Source: Chelydra serpentina (taxonomy: Eukaryota; Chordata; Testudines; Chelydridae). From it: a stretch of 64,000 nucleotides of DNA. Below, in pieces: positions 25,387 to 38,089 of the stretch; positions within the stretch are counted from its first letter, which is position 1; each line of letters opens with the position of its first letter. Location of the stretch: contig JBAIAC010000024.1 of assembly GCA_037349315.1 (NCBI GenBank), positions 37,745,501 to 37,809,500 on the forward strand, written 5' to 3'. The notes under the pieces were generated by a model, which saw only the letters and a list, made by a program, of their open reading frames with translations, ran no database searches and was not told where the DNA came from. A program made the position numbers and the translations under genes.

Positions 25387-25804
25387 TGTAGCAGGGTGGC
25401 ACCCCGCTCAGGCCTGAAGGGGCTTGAAAACAGCCCAGGAGAGGGCTGTGGCTGGGGGAAACAGCTCCAGGCTGAGTGGGAAGTCAGGCTCAGTTGGGGC
25501 CATGCCCCAATTAAGGCTCAGCTGGCCCTTATAAGTGGGCAGTGAGCCAAGAGCAGGAGTCTTCCTCTTCCTGGTGAGGCCAAGATAGGTGCTGGGGCAA
25601 AGTGGGGATAGTGGGTGGGGCTTCCCCTGGGAGGGGGGAGACCCTGGGATTCAGGCTGTGGAGTATTGCCAGGGGGCAACACCCCAGTTAAAGAGGCACT
25701 GGGTCCTGGGAGGGACACGGGGGCCAGAGTGGTCAGGCGGATGACGGGCTTGAAGAGGATTGACCAGCAGGAGGCACCGCAGGGGTGAGTCCGACCCCGT
25801 TACA
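25387..25804. mobile_element. LTR-like insertion with 5-bp target duplication (418 bp)
   Basis: The insertion begins TGTAGCAGGGTG and ends ACCCCGTTACA. It is flanked by GTACC at 25,382-25,386 and 25,805-25,809. A TATA-like TTATAAG lies at 25,529-25,535. Its GGCTGGCCCTTATAAG region and its GCAGGAGGCACCGCAG block near the 3' end match corresponding parts of the 675-bp insertion at 21,904. Removing it restores the CR1 sequence, which confirms it is an insertion. A solo LTR is the favoured reading. Confidence 0.75.
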
Positions 25805-26004
25805 GTACCAAAATTAAGCTGACTGGTCTCTCATTCCCTCGGTTGTCCTTATTCCCCTTTTTATAGCTAGGTACTGTATTTCCCCCTTTCCAGTCCACTT
25901 GTGTGGTACTATATATTGTTTTTAAAATCAATGTACAAACATTGACTGATTAAACCTAACAACACCCCTCTGAAGTGTGTAAATATCAACTCACTTTTTA
26001 ATAT

Positions 26005-26125
26005 CTGTTACAGACAGAGCATGCTTATCAGGGTGTTTGGGGCTTAATTGATATTTGCAAAGCTCTGAGTTCCTCTGATGAAAGATGCTACAGCAGGGCA
26101 AAGCGTTATTATTAATTATTATTAA
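26005..26125 (+). repeat. MIR-like SINE 3' end
   Basis: TATTTGCAAAGCTCTGAGTT, CCTCTGATGAAAGATGCTAC and a TTATTATTAATT end follow the order of MIR/CORE SINE 3' sequence. Confidence 0.55.
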
Positions 26126-26589
26126 TTAGTTTGCGGTGGCATCCATTGTACTATACATACGACTTGTTGAACACATGCTTCAATCGTTTTACTGTGCTTT
26201 TTTCACAAGTGCTCTTTACAAGCTGCATTGTAATGACTGAAAATAAAAGTGAGACAAGTCTGAAACCTGCATTTTACCTGCTGCTCAGTAAAATTTGGTT
26301 ACCATAGGAACCACTACATCCTATTGTACCAAATACTTAGTCCAGAATCAAGATGGCTGTATCTTCAAACACTGAGTTTTTGCTTTCTCTGTCTTGTAAC
26401 ACTATAAGAAAAACATGTCTCCTTCTGGAATTCACTCACTTATCACCCTTTTTACCCTCTTTCCACAACCTCAAATGCTCCTGTTGCAGTGATCCTTCCC
26501 TGGCCAAACAGCACTAGATGCAGCTCCTTCTACAGCAGCACAACTCCAAGCCTCAATCAGAAAATGTCCAAAAGTGACAGAAAGAGCTC
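26126..26589. other. no recognised feature
   Basis: Nothing recognisable in this short interval. Confidence 0.45.
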
Positions 26590-26990
26590 CATCCCCCCAA
26601 GGACTGGGGATCAGGAGACCTAGGCTCTGCTCCCATCTTGACTCATCGTATGACCTAGAGTAAACCGCTTATCCTCATTGCCCACTTTCAGACAAGGGAT
26701 ATGAGGCACACATGATAGAGCACTGCCCTTCAGCTAGAATGCCTCACTGACCTAGTTGACAGAGTTTTATTTATCTAACTTGTTTAGGTTCCTCTCTCCC
26801 CATCCTGCTATCTTTTTATAATATAAATGGGAATTAAAATACATAAGCATTCATACAATTTCCCCACACTTCCATATTTTTCCTTCCGGAACATAAGCAC
26901 TTCAAGGGAAGGATTCTTCCCCCTTGTTCAGCTGTACAGCACTGAGCCCATTTTGAGTGTTACTGAAATATAAAGAATCAGTTGTTGTTA
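26590..26990 (+). repeat. MIR-like tRNA SINE with L2-type tail
   Basis: The head GACTGGGGATCAGGAGACCT and the core block CGTATGACCTAGAGTAAACC are recognisable versions of a tRNA-derived CORE SINE. The tail (ACTTCAAGGGAAGGATTCTT, then CAGCTGTACAGCACTGAGCC) matches that of the L2-like LINE at 53,200-53,350. The unit is longer than usual, so extra sequence lies between core and tail (about 26,710-26,870). Confidence 0.6.
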
Positions 26991-27120
26991 CTTAAAAGTT
27001 TGAGCAATTACTACTTTAATAACAATTTTCAGATTAATCTGCTTCTCTGCTATCCCAGGGAAACATACAAGGGTGTTGTGACATATTTATTACTATCTGT
27101 CTGCTTTTGCAAAAGTTAGA

Positions 27121-27192
27121 GGGCCAGATTCTCAGCTAGTGTAAATCAGCATAGCTCCAGTGAAGTCCCAGTTTACACCCCATGAGATCTGG
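27121..27192. repeat. GGCCAGATTCTCAGC-type palindromic repeat
   Basis: GGGCCAGATTCTCAGCTAGT on the left pairs with TTTACACC...GAGATCTGGC on the right. Sister copies lie at 30,453-30,537, 31,285-31,372 and 37,957-38,045. Confidence 0.55.
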
Positions 27193-27967
27193 CATGCAGA
27201 GTTTTAAATTATATGTATGTTAGTGTCAAGGGAAAGTTTTTGATTGCAATGCATTGGGGATGATCAAAAGCTAAATTCCCTTGTAAAAAACAAAAAAACC
27301 CAAAGAACGTGTAAAACATTTCAGGAAACTTTCAATGATTTATTCCCTGTGCAGAGAAATCTTAAGGAATATAGACCCTAAGGGGAAAATGCACTTTTCA
27401 GGGGGTCAACACTATAGTTTCTCCTCTGTCATTCATTTCCTTCTATCAATCACTTCTCTTAACAATCAGTCCTTTCTACAACACAGTTATCTGTTAAAGA
27501 TTAAACTTGTCTTCCTCAGACTGATATGGTTATGGTTTGCTTGTTTTATTTACACAAGAAACAAACTAGATATTTTCTCATTGAAAGGGCCACATCACAC
27601 AGTTCTTACTCAGTCCTTCTCCAGATTATACTTTCCTTGAGGTCTAAATGAGTGTTGCCTGAATTGGCATGGCAGGATTTGGCCCTCAGAGAGCACATTA
27701 AACCTTAATTTTTAAGTTACTGACATAACCCTCCCAGGGATTCTGATTATGAAAACTAGGAACAATATTTTGAGAGGAAAAGTTAAGGGCTATTTTAAGC
27801 AATGAATAAGTATTTTCGAGTAATAATTTTCAATAGCCCGTCCAGTGCTTTGATTAGTAATCAAACATTTTCTCTTTTGATAAATCTCAGCTGATAAAGA
27901 AAGCAACTAACTGGGACAACTTTAAAAAGAGGTAGGGAGAAACAGGACTACTGAGAGGTGAAATAAG
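27193..27967. other. no recognised feature
   Basis: A 101-codon open frame at 27,335-27,640 has no family signature and is probably chance. Confidence 0.45.
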
Positions 27968-28075
27968 GCTCGGATTTTCAAAGGGCCTTAAGATCGTTAG
28001 GTGTCTATTTCCTATTGACTCTTAATGGTTATTTGTTGCCTAACTCACTTGGGCTCCCATGAAAACCTCAGCCTA
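27968..28075. repeat. CTTAGGAGCC-type palindromic repeat
   Basis: GGCTCGGATTTTCAAAGGGC on the left pairs with GGGCTCCCATGAAAACCTCAGCC on the right in a unit of about 108 bp with a CTATTGACTCTTAATGG centre. Confidence 0.5.
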
Positions 28076-29079
28076 ATGGTCTGATACAACAGCTATTGAT
28101 ATCAATGGGAAATGTTCAATTGGCTTCCATGGGTACTGAAACAAGCCCTGCGATATTTCTCAGTTTATACCACTTAGAGATGTTTTATGACGTGTAAAAA
28201 TTGCAATCATTTAGTAGTTTCGTAAATCTTTAACACAAAGTCCCCAAAGAAGTCACTACATTAAATATACTACTGGACCAAACCTTTCTATTTTCAAGAA
28301 ACTGCTTTAAAGAGAGGTATTCAAAATAGTTGTGCTATCAAATCTGCTGTATAGAATAATGCATAATGATATTCTATAGCTTTATCTTTTCAAAACAGCT
28401 ATTTCACTAGAATCTTTATTCTTTCCAAATTAGGAAAGGGAACACGTGGGTGTTTTATTTGACAACTTGCCCTTGTCTATGTTAACCTTTTTTCCCTAAA
28501 ATTCCCCACCACTATTCCTAAATGCTCTACTAGCACAAAAACAATTAGAAACTTGACTAAACAAGTTGCTGGATCCCACTGCTGTATTTAAGTATCTTCA
28601 GAGCAGAGCAGAATTATACCACATGGTGGTAAAACATTAAAAGTTGCTGGTGCTTTGTTTACAGTTTTAGGTGAAAAAAGCTACTGTGGGGTTACTCACT
28701 TGAATGAGTATATTTCACTCAGGAACTGGAAACAAACATATCCTCAAGTGTCATCTCTTTTGACCATTCTCCAAATACTTTTTCTTGTCGTCTAATCTAG
28801 TTCTCATCTGATGTAGTTCCACCTAATGATATCAAAGACAACCTATGTCCTTCCCCTGTAGCTTCACTCTCTGCAGATACATCATATTCATTTCCAAAAA
28901 TGAATGTAAGATTGGATCCAATGTTTATTTTAAACATAAAAGATGCTCAGAGAACCAAATTGGCTAAGAGTGAATGATCATGTCACCCTTTGGTGGCCTA
29001 CATCAAGTATAAACACCTGCTGCGTATTCACAACTGGTGGGGTTATTGTTTTGGCTCAAGTGATACAGGCTTGTGCTCT
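28076..29079. other. no recognised feature
   Basis: About 1 kb of AT-rich sequence with nothing recognised. Confidence 0.45.
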
Positions 29080-29215
29080 TTGGCCCTGATCCATCGAAGG
29101 ACTTGAACACATGCCTGAAGTTAAGCATGTGAATAATCCCATTTACTTCAGTGGGGCTACTCATATCCTTAACCTTAAGAATGTGCTTAAGTGCTTTGTT
29201 GGATCTTCAACACCA
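29080..29215. repeat. TTAAGCATG-type palindromic repeat
   Basis: GGCCCTGATCCATCGAAGGA and GAAGTTAAGCATGTG face AAGAATGTGCTTAAGTGC and TTGTTGGATCTTC, around a CCCATTTACTTCAGTGGGG centre. Confidence 0.55.
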
Positions 29216-30452
29216 ATCCAGAGTTCTGTACCCACTGACAACGGTGGGACCTGAACATGTGTGTGGTCCTGGTTCACAACAACAAAACACACTTTGTCCC
29301 ATTGTGGTTGTGTACATTACAACAGGTAATTTTTTTCCCTACTGTAGTAAAATATTGACATTATTTAAAGTATTCAGAGAATACACACATGGCTCTAGTA
29401 TAAACATTTCACTCTACCCCACTGACCTGTCTTGTTAAATGTGTTGAAACAATTTGAATCTCAGTTTAGTAATAGAACCAAATGAGAAGGAAAACAAAAT
29501 AATGTCTGTTAATTATGCCAAAAACAAAGCCCTTCCTCAATTATTTTACTTTGCAAATGGACATCTACATCAGTTTCATATTAAAGCATTCAGCAATCCT
29601 AAATCACTTTCACTGCTGTATGAATTTCATTACTTATCTATATTACATACAATTTTTGTCTGACTTAGCCAAATGAAATTCGCTCTCTGTGCCTTTGTTT
29701 AGCAGGATTCAAGTAATTAAAATGCATATTTTGTTTTTTTCTTCTTTTAATATCTCTAATGAGCTTTTCATCTAACTGAGTAACAGCTTTTCCAATATTC
29801 TGTAGATAAAAAAAACCCAATGGAAATCATCACATTCTCTGAACTAGGACTTGTGTTGACAGATTTACTTTTATTTCATTGGGTCTCTAAACACATTATT
29901 TCTTTAAAGATGCTAAGCATAATGTTTCATAGGCCATTTACCTTTATAGTTATGGACATTTTAGGAGTATTGCAGTATTAAAGCCATCAGATCTTAAGCT
30001 TTATGGATTGTAAGTCCAAACAGAGAAAGAAAGAGATAGATGTACACACACACACACATACATTCTCTATCTGTATGTATATTATATATGGCATACAGTG
30101 AGGTGTGGTGTGGTAGAAAGAGTTCAATGGCATGAGTTTGGGATGGCCTTGTTATTCATGAGAGATGAAGCCCACAGCTGAATTATCCACATCATGCAAT
30201 ACAAGTTTTATATCACACCAATATGTACTTTGCGTTTGCCATGCATTTTACAGAAAAATTATTTTAGAAACCTTTTGGACGGATTTTAAAAATGTGATTG
30301 GTGCTATTTATTTTAACATTGCCTTGCCTATGAAACTAGGCTCCACTAATTACCACGAGTCTGATTCTAGAGGTCTCAGAGAATCAGAAGAAATTTAAAT
30401 AATAAGATGAGGTACATCTAAAATGTATCCAAAATAGCTATAGAACATATAG
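29216..30452. other. no recognised feature
   Basis: A short (CA) run occurs at about 30,043-30,056. No other recognisable element. Confidence 0.45.
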
Positions 30453-30537
30453 GACCATATTGTCAGATGGTATAAATTGTCCCAGCAACATTGACTTTAA
30501 TAGAGATGGTCTGATTTATACCACCTGAGGATCTAAC
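30453..30537. repeat. GGCCAGATTCTCAGC-type palindromic repeat, decayed
   Basis: AGATGGTATAAATTGTCC on the left and GATTTATACCACCTGAGGAT on the right pair around a TTGACTTTAATAG centre. Confidence 0.5.
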
Positions 30538-31284
30538 ACACAATGTTGCAATTTTAAGACTAGATATGTACAACCTACTAGAACTAACAGAGGGATTCCA
30601 TTGAACATTCTAGGAACCTCCTGTTGCAAGATGTTGAGCATTAAATCAGTCTCTGACACAGCACTAAATATTACCCATTCTTACACGTCAGCATTGTAAA
30701 TTTGAGGAGGAAAGTTCACAACTGGGGAGCAAACAAGGAAACATTTCTCCGGCCAGTGGTTGTTGATGTTTTAAACTGTAGCTGTTTGAAGCTATTCAGA
30801 AGCTGAGAATGCTGGAAGTAGCTCCAGGGCAGATGGAATAGTGGCCAGAGTCTACTGGAGCAGTCTAAGGTGCATGATAAACAAATCTTGTACCATGTGT
30901 CTAAAATATAGTACTTGAAGCGTGTCACAACATATGTGCAGTGTGTAGATTTCACATATTATATCTACCTCTCTCTATATTATAGCACCTTTTCTCCAAA
31001 GTCTCTCCTAAGCAGAATGCAAAGAGAGGGCAGGAAGAAAAAAATGAAATGCAAAAATAAGGTGAAAAGAGAACAAAGGGTAGAAAAACAAACAAAAAAC
31101 TCGTTCATAAAGTCTCTGTCACAGAACGGGGCAGAGCAAGCACGCAAGACAGAAGAACACATGAAGGAAAAAGAAGTACAATGTATAAGCCAGATCTAGT
31201 GCACTCACTTTTGCCTGCACAGCTTTTTTGGTGGGTCTGAGGTCCTTCATGAGGAACATAGACTTCCCTTTGATTAGAAAACAT
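30538..31284. other. no recognised feature
   Basis: Open frames at 30,915-31,199 are lysine-rich by base composition only. Confidence 0.45.
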
Positions 31285-31372
31285 GGGCAGATTCTCAGCT
31301 AGTGTAAACTGTTATAACTCAGTTGAAGTCAATTGAGATATGACAATCTACCCCTGCTCAGTATCTGCCCCT
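31285..31372. repeat. GGCCAGATTCTCAGC-type palindromic repeat, decayed
   Basis: GGGCAGATTCTCAGCTAGTG and a GCTCAGTATCTGCCCC right arm flank a GTTGAAGTCAATTG centre. Confidence 0.5.
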
Positions 31373-33765
31373 GGAGTTTAAATGACATGAAAATAAAGAT
31401 CTGTGACAAGCAATTTTTGCAAACATCAGTAATAGTTTGCGAGGTCTCTGGGTGGCAAGAGAGGAAAAACAGGAATAGAAAAACATGTGTAACCAGTAAT
31501 GCACACTCCCCTGCAGAATCAGAGTCACAGCATTCCTTTGCTGGCAAAAGTGTGTGTTTCCATCCCATGTCTGTGGCTGGTCAGTCCACAGAGAGGATAA
31601 CTGCCTAATATTGCTACCATTTACTCCATTAGTTCAACTGGGAGAGGTCAGTCCTGTGGATGTAAATGTTCTAACCTAGCTCATGAACCATGTGGGAATC
31701 AATACAGTTCCACATGATGAATTTTTTTCTTTCGGTTTCCATTTTTAAAATCTTTGGAAATTACACACAAGACTCTACACTAAAAGACAACATTAGGTTA
31801 CAAAGTCAAACACTTTAAAATGAGAAAATGCAGAATTAAGGCTCCACCAGCCATGCTCCTGCAAACTTAATAGAAGCACCCTTGTGCATATTCATTAAGG
31901 AATAGTCTTTAATTATATGATCACTAACTATGTTTCTCCCCACACAGCACCTGCCTGGACTTTAAAACAAGCAAAAACAAAGCTTACTTGATTAAACAGA
32001 CTAGTGCTGCAAATTCTTTTATTCAGAATAAACTGACCTACAATCTGATAAGCAGTCACTGTATAATGCAGGAGAAGTAAACCATTTCAATCTCTCATAC
32101 TCAGACATACAGAGAAACCAAGCATGGATGAAAAAGGGCTCACTTCACTTATATTGGTGCAACACATAGCTGAGCTTGTTAAATGCAGAAATTGAGAGAT
32201 CAAAGTTTTCCCCTGATTCAGAAGAGACCAGATAATGAAAATAGACACTGACACTTTTTACCTACAGAGCAACACAATTTACTTCTCCAAACCCTGCAAG
32301 CTATATTTGTTATTATCAAACTAGTTCAATACATTACAGAAAGAGCAGTGCAGTAGGTATGTGATTTATTTTTTAAAGTTTGGATTTGGATGCGGAAGTG
32401 GCTTTAAACTCATTGTAGTGATGAGACTAAAATGCAGAGTTCAGATCTGCATGTGAACTTCCCCATACTCAGCTGTTTCAATTGGGGCTTTGGTTCAAGC
32501 TGAGCTCTAGCACAATCTAAATATAACTCTCATCTAGTGGTATCCTGAAATAACTTTTTATAATTACACCATGTGTCTTCTTTATTTCATACCTAAGGGG
32601 TCAACCCTACTCCCCTCTTAATGTCACTAAAAGCAGTTCCACAGCACTGGGAAGGCAGGGTTTAAGATCTAGTACAGAGGCTACAAAAGCCTCTCTGGAC
32701 TCATGATCTGTGCTCCATTGGGCCTTCCTACGTCTTAGCCTGTAGAGGGGTTTTGGTTGTGGGGTAGGGAAACCATATGGGTTGACCACTGGACATTCTC
32801 CCTTAATTAGGGGGCATATCAGATGTATGATTAGGCATGACAGGATATGATTTTTGATATAATTTCAATGGATAATATAAATGTTTATTATTAAGCTTTT
32901 ACTATTCTTATCTATTTAAATGTTCACAGTTGTGCAAAATTATGGGGGGTTTCATAAATTGTGATGACAGTAGATGATGAGATGCAAAGAGTTAAAGCAC
33001 TAAAACATAAATTGTCAACATCACAAAGTAAATATCCTTAAATCATACTCTAAGTCCCCAAGCAGCATTTTTCTTACTTTGTCTATCTGTAAATTTCAGT
33101 CATCAAGGATGGAAATATTTTTCCATCCGTTTGTGCGAGTATGATGAAATTTATATTTACAGATAACAACTGAATCTCTCCAAGCCTACCTGTGATCTAT
33201 TGCAGTTCTGAGATTGCAGAAGCACAGTGGAAGGTTCTGGGCTCCACCATCCTCCTCATTTACTGCACTAGGGAGAGGAAATGCCCCTTAGGGTGTACAG
33301 TTTGGTATAAAGAGTATATTAGCTGAATATAAAGAGAAAGGGCAGCAATGAGTACTTTGTAATGATATGTAGTGTAAGCTATAAATGGAGGATTCGATTC
33401 AATAGTGAGTTGAGCCACTTCTCCAGAATGCAGCATGGTCATTTACACATTTCTTCTGTCTGGGGTTCAGCTCAGGATCAGAAAATAACTTCAGTTAGAA
33501 GTTATTACAACAGCATTAGCCTTTTTGTTTCCCTAAAAATGTAGGAGAGGAAGATTAAAAATATAACACCATTTTCTGACCTTGCTGGATCCAGATAGCT
33601 GTATTTTCAAACCACCCCAATGGGTTGTAGCTCAGTGAGATATCCCACATCTAATCTACTCTGGTCTTGTCAGCACTTGTCGTTTTGTCATTGCTGAAAC
33701 AAAGAGTTACAGAAGCATTTGCTAGCCCTGCATATTTAAGGCTGTGTCCATTTTCATTAAACTTT
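31373..33765. other. no recognised feature
   Basis: About 2.4 kb of AT-rich DNA without recognisable coding or repeat signatures. Confidence 0.45.
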
Positions 33766-33924
33766 TCAAGGAGGTTGTGGAATCCATATCATTACAGACT
33801 TTTAAAAGCAGGTTAGACAAACACCTGTCAGGGATGGTCTAGATTTACTTGGTCCTGCCTTAGCACAGGGGGTTGGACCCTATGATCTCTCAAGGTCCCT
33901 TCCAGCCCTGCATTTCTATGATTC
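33766..33924 (+). mobile_element. short CR1 3'-end fragment
   Basis: Encodes only the last CR1 ORF2 residues (VVESISLQTFKSRLDKHLS-like) followed by the 3' UTR with GGGGGTTGGACCCTATGATC and a TTTCTATGATTCATG tail. This is extreme 5' truncation. Its sequence is closest to the older CR1 subfamily at 16,865 and 42,509. Confidence 0.85.
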
Positions 33925-34839
33925 ATGGAGATGTACAAGTCTTGCAGTTGAGGGGCATGGGATCCTATGTGAGAGAGCCCCAAATCTAATCTCCCCCGCC
34001 CCCCACCAGCATCCAATGGAACCACACCAGATGCATCTGCCTTGGAGGAGTGGGCAGGATTGGTCCCTAAATATTTACCTGATTGACCCTCACAGCTAGA
34101 AATAATCGGCATTTGTAGCACACCTTAAATATAGATTTTTATAGAGTTCATTTTAAAATCTCCACATTGCGTCAATTGCCGTACACTTTGGAACATCTTT
34201 ATTTTCTTTCTCAAAGGTTTTATAAAAGCTTGTATTTTGGAAAGGTAATACAAATCAGATTTAAATTTGTCATCCTTTAGGATATTTGAATCCCTAATAA
34301 TTGCTCCTTCATACGTGTCAGTGTAGCTAGAATTTCCCACTAATCAGACCAGTGTGTGATCTTAGAGGGTGTAATATCAATTCCTTGGCCCATCAGTGCT
34401 ACTGGGTAGTGAACCTAAAAGAGTCAGTCAGAGGACTCAGAAGTTTAAATACTTATCCAAACTCGACCTGAACCTCTTAAGACTACAAAACTGCTTTGTA
34501 AATCACAGGTGAGATTTTCAGTATTGGCCCAACTTTGCTTCCACTGAAGTCTATGGGAGATGTAGCACTGACTTCTGTTGCCCCTCTGCTGAGTGGCACC
34601 AGATGTTTGAGCCTTGCAAGTCAGTTGCCCACTGGAGGAGAAAATTAATGATTTGTTCATTAGTCATTTATTTATTACCACTATATTGAATACAGATGGT
34701 CACAAATTACACTCAAGAAGTCCCTTTTCAGGAATCTCAGGCAGAACTCTTATATGTCTGGTTCTGAGAGTGTAACTCTGCCCCAGGAATTGACTCCATT
34801 TAGAGAAATTAAGGCAGAAAGCAAATTCTCCTGCTGCTT
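33925..34839. other. no firm feature; one weak palindromic fragment
   Basis: A GTGAGATTTTCAGTATTGGC...CACTGAAGTCTATGGGAG block at about 34,508-34,562 resembles the palindromic repeats. The rest is unrecognised. Confidence 0.4.
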
Positions 34840-35040
34840 GTGTAACACTGACCCAAGTTGTCTGTGGGCAGGATTGAACCTGGGGCTTCTGAAAATTAGT
34901 GCATGAGCCTCTACCGCATGAGCTAAAAGCCTGTTAGCTAAGGATGTCGAGCAGACTCATTAATCTCTCTCTCTCTACGTGGTCTTGGTGCCACTAGATG
35001 GGACAGAACACCACACCCAGAAGGCATGTGGGTTACACTT
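34840..35040 (-). repeat. tRNA-derived SINE, minus strand
   Basis: On the minus strand TTAGCTCATGCGGTAGAGGC fits an A box region and GGTTCAATCCTG about 45 bases later fits a B box. Upstream on that strand is a GTTCTGTCCCATCTAGTGGC block that I recall being linked to the same repeat in reptiles. The tRNA-like part lacks proper pairing of the acceptor ends, so it is a SINE and not a tRNA gene. Confidence 0.6.
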
Positions 35041-35854
35041 GCAATCACTCCTGCAAGAAGAAACACCACCGAATTAACAATGCAGCATTTCTACAAAGAC
35101 CGAATGGTGCTTGCACACTAAGAAAAAGAACTTTTAAGGCCACGTGGCACAACTCCATCTGGTGACTTCTGCCATCACACATCAATGGCTGCAGAGCACT
35201 TATGAAAAATCCTACCTTGCCTACCAACAGAACTACGAAAACAGCCTCTCTCATGTTTCTTTATCCACTATTCTTCTGGTTCTGGAGAACAAGGAAGTGC
35301 AGTGGTTTATGAGAATAAAAACAATAATGGGAATAAAAATAGCTATCCAAAGATTTCTGAACCTCAAAGAATTATTCAGTTAAGATGTTGAATGCTAGCA
35401 GAGGTGGTTGTACCAAATTCTTCACTCATCTTAACCTTTACAAAGTACCAACACCAGGGTCTATGCAACCAAATGGCAAAGCACCTATAATCTCTGCTTT
35501 AGTAGGTAGAGGCCAGTCCTATTCCAGTAGTTGGCAGCAAAGGCCAGGATGGCGGCATGGTTTAAGGTGGCTTAAGGATACAACAGTTCAAAATATATCC
35601 CATTTACCTTTCACGGCTGGGATCCTATGGAGCACCTCTCAGTGAAGGAATGTGTCCTTTCCTAGTAGAATCCTCAAGAGACCTCTGCCTACCCTCCCTC
35701 CAATTAATCATCCCACCCCTGCTATCCTCCCAGAGTGCTGCAGGTAGGCCTGGTGCAGGGAGGTGAAATGTATCATTCCAACAAAATGACAACAGGGAAA
35801 ACAAAAGCCTGGGATCTGTGAGAGGGAATGATCCTGCCATGTCATTTGAGAGGT
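35041..35854. other. no recognised feature
   Basis: Nothing recognised; short open frames only. Confidence 0.45.
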
Positions 35855-36055
35855 AAGAGGTTCCAGCGGGTAGGGCACCAGATGAGGACTCAAGAGAACA
35901 GTGTTTTATTCCTTGGTTAGCCACTGACTGGTTGTGTGACCCTAGGGAAGTCACTTCACTTCTGTTTCCTCTTCAAATGTCTTGTCTGCTTAGACTTTAA
36001 GCTCTCGGGGCCAGGAATGTCTATTACTGACATCTGCACAGAACCTATTTTCTCC
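35855..36055 (+). repeat. MIR-like tRNA SINE with L2-type tail
   Basis: The head (TAGGGCACCAGATGAGGACT), the conserved core (GTGTGACCCTAGGGAAGTCA followed by CTTCTGTTTCCTC) and the tail (TTAGACTTTAAGCTCTCGGG) occur in the order of a CORE SINE. This is the most complete uninterrupted copy in the window. Confidence 0.7.
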
Positions 36056-37956
36056 TAGTTTCAGGCTTCAAGTCTCACCTGAAACTCCTCAACATTTTGG
36101 AAAGATTACCTGAACCTTAGTGAAACTTCTGGACAAATCTTGAGGAGTTTAATTTTATGATTAAACTTGCTTCATTTTGAACAATAAGATTAGAAACATT
36201 TTCCATAGCTCTATTCAACAAGTGAGGATGAGTAACTATTTAATGCAATAAATGGAATGCTTGTTGACATGTCCCGCTATATATGGAGGTTTTCTGGAGA
36301 GGTGCTGAGTAAATAAATAGCCAGGCAATGGATAATTTAACATCATAATTATTTCCAAACTTTTAAGCCACAAAACATTCATATTTTACTACCTACTCTA
36401 GAATCATTTTTGTTATTTTCCAGCTCTTCTACTCAGAGGTAATAAGCAAATACCCACTTCTCTTGGTTAATCAGATCTTTTACTACTTGTGAACATTGAG
36501 AATGATTGTTCTGTCCCTGAATGCATTTACTAACCTACAGAGAAGGGTAAATATTTAGTGCAGTGTATGGGGATTTAGCTGTGTGATTCTCATTAACATG
36601 AATAAATGTAAATATTTACAGTATATTTTCCCCAGAATGTTTATACTGGGATTCGGTGCAATGAAAGAGGGTGGGGAAAAAAGGCTGAAAAGTCCTCCTC
36701 GTACATGAATATCTTTTAATATCTAACACAAATAAGTGCCCAATATGCAAGGTGCTTAGATTGCCAGTATCCTAAAGTGCTTTATAATAAAATCAGCTAG
36801 CAAGCACTTCTCAGACAAACTAAAGGGAGGAATATGAACAACATTGCAAATATTTGAGAGATGTTACAAATAAGAAGGGTAAGAGACCTTTTTCTTCCGT
36901 ATAAATCACGATCAGTACACATGACCAGCACAAGGGCTATATAGCACTAAAATCCCATTTACGCCCTATTTTGTGGGCTTATTATGATACTAGGTGCTCT
37001 AGAAAAATAAAAGACAGATACAAGTTAGATGTATAGTTAAAAGGTAGGACAATAGTTCTTGGGGTTTTTCTGGGAGTTTGTTTTAATGACAGACACTAAA
37101 GACACTATATTAAGTCTGAAATGATACATGGATGTACAACATGGGGAGGAATTAGGTATATACTTTATTGGAACTCCATATATATGTAACTTCATACATA
37201 GGATTACATTCAATTTGCATTTTTAGGTATTTCAATATAATTCAATTAGAGACAGGCAGGAGTTATTAAGTTTGAATTAAGTTCTGGGCACACAAATTTC
37301 TGCACAATGTTTTCAATATATAATGTGCTATATAAATGCTATGTATTATTAGTCTTTCCTCTAGAAATCCCCCATCTCACCACAGGATTATTACAGGAAG
37401 GTTTCTCTGACCTCTCGGGAATTGTTCTTGGCAATGCAAATCCTAATGTTTACAAAATATATGAGGGAATGAGATTCTGTGTGTTTGATTACACACATGC
37501 ACCCTCTGGAGACGGATGTCCTGATTATTATAGGTTACATAGACTGAATAACGTACAGAGGGCCAGAGCCTCAATTTCAGCCAACCTGCACAGAGAACAA
37601 AGAGGAGAGGCTAGGTATTGCCAATGTGACTTAAAACTCACCCTGATAATGGTGGCGCGCTGTGCAGCTCTCCCCAGTTCCATGTAAGTGCATCCTGAGG
37701 GCTGTTCTAACTTACCCTGGCTGTAAATGACAAAAGGGTAAGAAAAGATAAAAAGAATTAGCACAGCACAGGTATGTCCTGTCCACAACCCCCTTCTCTT
37801 GCTTTTCTAGTAGCTCTGTATCACTGAAATGTCATTCTAACATTACAGTAATCCTACCTGGACCTGTTAAAAGGCTTTAGTGCCAGATTATGTCACCACT
37901 GTGGCACAAAGCATTTTAATATGTTCCGTCTTGAAAGGGTTATTTAATACATGCGT
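36056..37956. other. no recognised feature
   Basis: A weak MIR-tail-like TGCTATATAAATGCTATGTA block occurs at about 37,327. The 126-codon open frame at 37,307-37,687 overlaps it and has no family signature. Confidence 0.45.
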
Positions 37957-38045
37957 TGGGCCAGATCCTCAGCTGGTGCAAATTGGTGCAGTGCCATTCA
38001 TTTAATTGGCGTTCCACCCATGTACATCAGCTGAGAACCGAATCC
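37957..38045. repeat. GGCCAGATCCTCAGC-type palindromic repeat
   Basis: TTGGGCCAGATCCTCAGCTG on the left pairs with CATCAGCTGAGAACCGAATCC on the right, with a CATTTAATTGGCG centre. Confidence 0.55.
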
Positions 38046-38089
38046 ATTATTAAGAAACAGATTTGCAATATTTTGCTCAAGTTATTATG

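Larger units (their letters stand above)
24102..25905 (-). mobile_element. CR1 LINE copy, minus strand, interrupted by an LTR-like element
   Basis: The copy's 3' end is at 24,102 (ATCATAGAAATGTAGG, the complement of the CR1 tail). It extends leftward-sense through the 3' UTR, RT C-terminus and the FADD region. Sequence matching CR1 resumes after the 418-bp insertion at 25,387-25,804 and fades at about 25,905. The original copy was therefore about 1.38 kb. Confidence 0.88.

Noticed and set aside
34850..34930. possible minus-strand tRNA gene
   Set aside because: The tRNA-like part lacks matching acceptor ends and is embedded in a recognisable repeat; treated as a SINE.
37307..37687. 126-codon plus-strand frame as a host exon
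   Set aside because: No recognisable domain, no convincing splice signals, and it begins in a MIR-like tail.
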